NCBI GenBank assembly: GCA_027039295.1
Contig: JALWEW010000154.1
Span: 1 to 6,040, forward strand
Origin: Acidilobaceae archaeon
GTDB taxonomy: Archaea; Thermoproteota; Thermoprotei_A; Sulfolobales; Acidilobaceae
DNA length: 6,040 nt
Reading direction: 5' to 3'
Shown here: piece by piece, positions 3,453 through 6,040 of the stretch
Layout of the letters: every line of letters begins with the position of its first letter
How positions within the stretch are numbered: the first letter of the stretch is position 1
Notes under the pieces: generated by a model
What the model saw: only the letters and a program-made list of their open reading frames with translations
Databases searched by the model: none
Told to the model about the DNA's origin: nothing
Made by a program: the position numbers and the translations under genes

Positions 3453-4147
3453 CGCCGGGCTCCCCCCTTCCCCTTACGCCTCGGGCGGCTGCTTATCTCC
3501 CCCGCTCCCCGTCGCTGCGGCTTGCGAGTCTGCGCAGCAGGCGGGCGGCCTTGGCTGGGGTGAGTCTCCCCGCGTAGTAGTCGGCTGTGACGCGGGCCAC
3601 CACGGCGGGGTCGACGCCCGCCCTTAGGGCCTCTAGCCTCGCCTCTAGGAGCTCGAGGGCCCCGCTTCTCTTCATGGCCTCTAGCCTCGCCCGCCTTATC
3701 TCTTTCTGTGAGACCATTGCAGGACCCCGTTCTCCAGTCCACGCAGCGCAGCCCCCCGGTTATATCCCTGGACTCCTCTATCCACCTGCACAGCTTGGCC
3801 TCGCTCGTGACGAAGTACCGGGCGCCGGTCGCCAGCGCCATCGCTATGTGGTCTATGTCCTTGAGGTCGTTGGGGGAGAGCGTGTACCTAGACCCCAGCG
3901 CCCCGAGGAGACGGGCCGCGGCCCGGGCGAAGCGCTCCATCACGCCCCGGCTGGCCACCCTGTACTGGATACCGTAACGCCCGGCTATGCGGCGGGCGCC
4001 GGGGACCTCGTCCCCCACAACGTTCGCCACCGTGTAGAGGCAGCCGGCATTCTCCGCGGCGAACCTGAGGGCCCGGGGGTCCCGGCGGTCCAGGCCCACC
4101 AGCAGGTTAGCGTTCACGTAACAGTAGGCGGCGCGGCACCTGCCCAC
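3449..4147 (-). CDS. PIN-domain protein (VapC-like) with unusual open C-terminal extension
   Basis: The first 143 residues look like a PIN-domain ribonuclease: YVNANLL near residue 10, VGDEV (E47), NDLKDIDHIAMALATGARYF (D97/D99) and VTSEAKL (E116), in the usual order. The first acidic residue, normally Asp in DxN, is Asn12 here, so catalysis may be weak or lost. A GTG at 4147 with GGGGTG seven bases upstream is the best start; a TTG at 4162 is possible. It begins 4 bases after the previous stop. After residue 143 the frame has no stop and reads an Arg/Gly/Pro-rich tail of about 89 residues across the entire next gene, ending in a TGA that overlaps a downstream ATG. Either the tail is real and the next gene is nested in it, or a stop was lost or a base error shifted the end. 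Known PIN toxins are about 130-145 residues, so the core is complete without the tail. Confidence 0.65.
   Translation of the reverse strand: MGRCRAAYCYVNANLLVGLDRRDPRALRFAAENAGCLYTVANVVGDEVPGARRIAGRYGIQYRVASRGVMERFARAAARLLGALGSRYTLSPNDLKDIDHIAMALATGARYFVTSEAKLCRWIEESRDITGGLRCVDWRTGSCNGLTERDKAGEARGHEEKRGPRAPRGEARGPKGGRRPRRGGPRHSRLLRGETHPSQGRPPAAQTRKPQRRGAGEISSRPRRKGKGGARR
3493..3717 (-). CDS. Small helical protein, possible antitoxin partner of the PIN protein
   Basis: 74 residues: MVSQKEIRRARLEAMKRSGA, then a Leu/Glu/Ala-rich helix and a final helical pair (VTADYYAGRLTPAKAARLLR) with a basic tail. The pattern of an amphipathic helix, then YxxGRLTPxKAARLL, recalls the short helix-turn-helix end of UPF0175/VapB-type antitoxins, though the match is weak. 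Codon use is natural (gcc, agg, cta, ctc), unlike the overlapping PIN frame. The start codon lies inside the PIN reading frame just after its conserved domain, with GGGGT about 8 bases upstream. Two copies of the 15-base GCGAGGCTAGAGGCC, 48 bases apart in frame, give a repeated ARLEA peptide. If this is the antitoxin, its position after the toxin is the reverse of most vapBC pairs. Confidence 0.7.
   Translation of the reverse strand: MVSQKEIRRARLEAMKRSGALELLEARLEALRAGVDPAVVARVTADYYAGRLTPAKAARLLRRLASRSDGERGR
3628..3690 (-). repeat. In-frame 15-base direct repeat inside the antitoxin-like gene
   Basis: GCGAGGCTAGAGGCC (minus strand) occurs at 3676-3690 and 3628-3642. The copies start 48 bases (16 codons) apart and encode ARLEA twice. 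This looks like a small internal duplication that lengthened the helix, but the bases between the copies have diverged. Confidence 0.5.
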
Positions 4148-4151
4148 GGGC

Positions 4152-4433
4152 CTACACCCCAAACGCCAGCCTCAGGATGACGGCGAGGTTGTGCCACCCG
4201 GCGAGCCAGGGCCCCACGCTTGCTGCTAGGGCTGCCTGCTGGCTGTCGAGCCCGGCTCTCCTCAGAGTGTAGTGTAGCCCGTAGACGACGGCGGCCTCTA
4301 CGGCGAAGTATGCGACGCCGGTTACCGGTAGTAGCCTGGCCGCCACGAGGCCCCTCTCCGCCAGGCCGAGCTTGAGGCCGAGGATCGTGGTGGAGAAGTC
4401 GATTAGGACGGCGAGGAAGACTATCCAGGCCAA
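4152..4433 (-). CDS. Small membrane protein resembling DUF5658
   Basis: 93 residues from a TTG two bases after the previous stop. The pattern D12-F-S-T15-T16-x-x-G19 followed by G23-L-A-E26 near the first membrane helix resembles the D-TT-G-G-E signature of DUF5658-type proteins, found in many archaea and bacteria; this match is from memory. Membrane helices are about 2-22, 33-56 and 64-90. A basic pair (R58-R59) lies between the second and third, giving a plausible topology. No better start is present, but the ribosome-binding site is weak, so the gene may depend on coupling to the upstream basic protein gene. The role is unknown; the acidic membrane residues could bind ions, but this is speculation. 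Confidence 0.6.
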   Translation of the reverse strand: MAWIVFLAVLIDFSTTILGLKLGLAERGLVAARLLPVTGVAYFAVEAAVVYGLHYTLRRAGLDSQQAALAASVGPWLAGWHNLAVILRLAFGV

Positions 4434-4435
4434 GG

Positions 4436-4690
4436 CTAGCGGCCCCTCTTCCTCTTCCCCCTGCTCCTCGCGGCTGGGGGCAGCTCGTCGGGAGTCAGGT
4501 CGCTCCTGTTCCTGCGGTACTCGTAGTAGACCCTGCCAGACCTGGACACCCTCTTCCCCGGCGGCAGCGCGTGGTACCGCCTGTCCCTAACGGGGTCGCT
4601 CGACCCAGTCTGGTGCGAGGCGGCCCGCAGCACGCGGGGGCCGCGGCCCCCGGCTCTACCCTTCCGGCTCCCCTTCCTCTTCCCGGGCAC
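4436..4690 (-). CDS. Small, very basic protein with YYEYRRNRSD motif
   Basis: 84 residues from GTG 4690, packed with Arg, Lys and Gly at both ends (MPGKRKGSRKGRAGGRGPR... and RSRGKRKRGR). The centre is LPPGKRVSRSGRVYYEYRRN followed by RSDLTPDELPP, a GKRxSxSGRxYYExRRNRSD-type motif that I recall from small archaeal hypothetical proteins; it is not tied here to a known function. The charge suggests RNA, DNA or membrane-lipid binding. A TATA-like element (4711-4720) lies about 26 bases before the GTG, which would make the mRNA leaderless. GGTGA sits 5 bases upstream as an alternative. A longer form from ATG 4729 would have to read through the TATA box and is less likely. A second GTG at 4699 is possible. 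Its stop is two bases before the next gene. Confidence 0.7.
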   Translation of the reverse strand: MPGKRKGSRKGRAGGRGPRVLRAASHQTGSSDPVRDRRYHALPPGKRVSRSGRVYYEYRRNRSDLTPDELPPAARSRGKRKRGR

Positions 4691-4710
4691 CAGGCTCACC
4701 CCCCAGACTC

Positions 4711-4720
4711 GAATATAGAG
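4711..4720 (-). promoter_or_regulatory. TATA box within the right-hand operon
   Basis: On the minus strand the context is TTTTTCTCTATATTCGAG, the only AT-rich patch in the right-hand operon. Its centre is about 26 bases before the GTG at 4690. It probably starts a separate transcript covering the basic protein, the DUF5658-like protein, the PIN gene and those after it. Confidence 0.55.
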
Positions 4721-4732
4721 AAAAAGCATGGG

Positions 4733-4930
4733 CTACCGGCGGGCCCCGGCCGCCCTGATGCCTAGGAGCACGGCCAGCAGGCTCAGCAGGCCAGCGCCTA
4801 GGATCCCCGCCTTCACGTAGGGGTCCACCTGCTGGCTCACCGACTCCTGGTGCCAGTCCACGAACATCTGTAGCAGCGTCGCGAGGCTCACCAGCACCAG
4901 GCCCAGCATGCCCAGGGCCGCCTTGCTCAC
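4733..4930 (-). CDS. Two-helix membrane protein
   Basis: 65 residues from GTG, one base after the stop of the large membrane protein gene; GGGGGTGG lies about 6 bases upstream. An ATG at 4948 would add six residues and overlap the preceding gene. Membrane helices are about 5-24 (ALGMLGLVLVSLATLLQMFV) and 41-59 (GILGAGLLSLLAVLLGIRA). Between them is a polar loop of about 16 residues (DWHQESVSQQVDPYVK). The C-terminus is basic (RAAGARR), placing both ends inside by the positive-inside rule. The tight spacing suggests coupling to the large membrane protein and possibly a shared complex. It resembles the small two-helix proteins found in pilin, holin or secretion modules, but no family is recognised. 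Confidence 0.65.
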   Translation of the reverse strand: MSKAALGMLGLVLVSLATLLQMFVDWHQESVSQQVDPYVKAGILGAGLLSLLAVLLGIRAAGARR

Positions 4931-4931
4931 G

Positions 4932-6038
4932 CTACCCACCCCCGCCATGCATGGTATGCGCTGGAGCGTGGCCCGGCACGGTGTGGCTTGGTATGTGGGC
5001 TGTGGTGTTGGTATGCGGCGTTATGACGTGCACGATGGTATGCGTCGCGTTGCCAGGCACCTGCGCCATACCCGCCTGCGTGGCCGGGGGCCCGATTACC
5101 AGGCCCCCGCCGCCCAGGGCGAAGCCGACGAAGACGCCTATCGCGAAGAAGAGGGCGTAGAGGGCTACCTTGCCTATGGTTATCTTTCCGGCCCGTATTT
5201 CGAGGCCCCGGAAGCTTCCGAGTAGCTCGTTTACCCTCGTGGCGCGGGCCTTGATGTCTGCTGCCTTCCTTATGAGTAGCTCGTAGAGCTCCGCTATGCC
5301 TAGGACGGCCGCGGCCGTGGTGTCAGCCTTGCCGCTCTTCCCACGGCCGAGGCCTAGGCTCCGCTTGACCTCTTCGAGGGCCTCGCGGGCGTACCTGGTG
5401 ACCCTGATCACGACCGGCCTGTTCTTGATTCGGGTGTACTCCATGGGGCTGATCGTGTCGCCCACGAGCGGCTCGGCGTAGATGAACGGCGGCGCCAGCC
5501 CGGCCCAGGCGAAGGCCCAGTACTCAGTGCTCGTCCTAGATGCGACGCTCCACCACACCATCGGATAGACCAGGAGTAGCATGGCGACTATAGCGAATGT
5601 GGAGTCAAGCTGCAGGAACCCCATGTTGGCGAGTATCACGCCCGTGTAGTAGTAGAACGCCCATGCCGCCCCGAGCCCCGCGGCTGCTCTCAGGGCGAGT
5701 TCGTAGGGGCCGGGGCGCCCGTGGATGTCCGTTATCGCCCTGGCACTACTCGCCTTGAGGGGGCTCCTGAGCCACCCGATCGGGGTCTCGACGATCACGC
5801 TCCCCTCGCGCTCCGGCAGGACGGGGGCGTCGAAGAACAGCAGGTGCCTGCCGTGCTCGTCCACGAGGCGGACCACGTTGCCGGGCGCCGAGGGCCAGAG
5901 GTAGAAGTTGAGCCTGTCCCCCCAGCTCCGGAGCCAGAGCCACTGGCCCCGGAGCTGCGTCTTGACTGCATAGGCGAAGAAGGCGAAGCCGACTAGGATG
6001 GCGAGTGGCACCAGGCTCAGAGCGTCGAGTAGCCCCAC
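4932..6038 (-). CDS. Large membrane protein with histidine-rich exterior tail
   Basis: 368 residues from GTG, at the window edge, so a longer upstream form cannot be excluded; the N-terminus MGLLDALSLVPLAILVGFAF does look natural. Membrane helices are about 7-25, 118-138, 147-166 and 289-311, with positive loops at 26-117 and 167-288 that should be cytoplasmic. This puts both ends outside. The second cytoplasmic loop has two long helices, around 215-230 and 242-278. The last 40 residues follow TM4 and contain 8 histidines with many Thr and Pro (NATHTIVHVITPHTNTTAHI, SHTVPGHAPAHTMHGGGG). The tail also holds two N-glycosylation sequons (N330, N344). Such a tail could bind metals or act as a surface stalk. 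No family is recognised. It overlaps no gene and is followed at once by a two-helix membrane protein. Confidence 0.7.
   Translation of the reverse strand: MGLLDALSLVPLAILVGFAFFAYAVKTQLRGQWLWLRSWGDRLNFYLWPSAPGNVVRLVDEHGRHLLFFDAPVLPEREGSVIVETPIGWLRSPLKASSARAITDIHGRPGPYELALRAAAGLGAAWAFYYYTGVILANMGFLQLDSTFAIVAMLLLVYPMVWWSVASRTSTEYWAFAWAGLAPPFIYAEPLVGDTISPMEYTRIKNRPVVIRVTRYAREALEEVKRSLGLGRGKSGKADTTAAAVLGIAELYELLIRKAADIKARATRVNELLGSFRGLEIRAGKITIGKVALYALFFAIGVFVGFALGGGGLVIGPPATQAGMAQVPGNATHTIVHVITPHTNTTAHIPSHTVPGHAPAHTMHGGGG
4951..5044 (-). repeat. Degenerate repeats encoding the His-Thr tail
   Basis: The plus-strand 10-mers ATGGTATGCG (4951), TTGGTATGTG (4988), TTGGTATGCG (5008) and ATGGTATGCG (5035) are close copies at unequal spacing. 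Read on the coding strand they give His-Thr after Ala or Pro, making much of the histidine-rich tail. The repeat may be a record of recent slippage or a protein-level repeat; the DNA between the copies is not conserved. Confidence 0.5.
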
Positions 6039-6040
6039 CG

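Noticed and set aside
3587..4180. Long plus-strand open frame opposite the PIN and antitoxin-like genes
   Set aside because: Low-complexity Pro/Gly/Ala composition typical of antisense frames in GC-rich DNA; no start signal.
5721..5996. Plus-strand open frame opposite the large membrane protein
   Set aside because: Antisense shadow rich in Pro and Glu with no promoter or ribosome-binding site.

Overview
The window looks like an accessory segment (plasmid, integrated element or provirus) of a thermophilic archaeon, most likely a member of the Thermoproteota (Crenarchaeota). The reasons are: AT-rich TATA boxes in a GC-rich background, ribosome-binding sites of the GGGGTG/GAGGTG type, frequent GTG and TTG starts, heavy use of AGG/CTA/ATA codons, very tightly packed small genes, several small winged-helix regulators and many small membrane proteins. 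The lineage is inferred from style only; no gene identifies a species. No replication, integration or capsid hallmark gene is visible.

Left part (1-1011, minus strand): a three-gene operon of a small winged-helix regulator, an unknown 165-residue protein and a coiled-coil protein that runs off the window. A divergent promoter region (about 1012-1134) separates it from a plus-strand two-domain winged-helix regulator (1134-1724). That gene converges, with a 47-base overlap, on a second small regulator on the minus strand (1678-1983). A compact divergent promoter with one palindromic TATA element and a 35-base inverted repeat (1988-2044) lies between this regulator and a plus-strand three-helix membrane protein (2055-2576). 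A family of related palindromes (TTCS-N6-SGAA and TTCS-N13-SGAA) is found in both promoter regions and inside the large regulator gene. This suggests one shared regulatory circuit.

Middle (2397-3111): two coupled minus-strand genes, one a 56-residue helical protein and the other an 85-residue two-helix membrane protein. The second runs antisense, codon on codon, into the end of the plus-strand membrane gene. Upstream is a 268-base non-coding segment. It holds a 22-base GC palindrome, a 70-base dyad-symmetric array of TGGTAC-type sites spaced at 10-11 bases around a central GGGCCC, two tandem 12-base AT-rich repeats, and a terminator-like stem. This is the most striking structure in the window and could be a replication origin, a partition site or a large operator.

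Right part (3090-6038, minus strand): seven closely packed genes. In transcription order they are a 368-residue membrane protein with a histidine-rich, probably exterior tail; a two-helix membrane protein; a basic small protein behind its own TATA box; a small membrane protein resembling DUF5658; a PIN-domain protein whose frame stays open through the whole next gene; a 74-residue antitoxin-like helical protein; and a three-helix membrane protein. Together they look like a membrane-associated module plus a toxin-antitoxin-like pair, but the module's function cannot be read from sequence alone.
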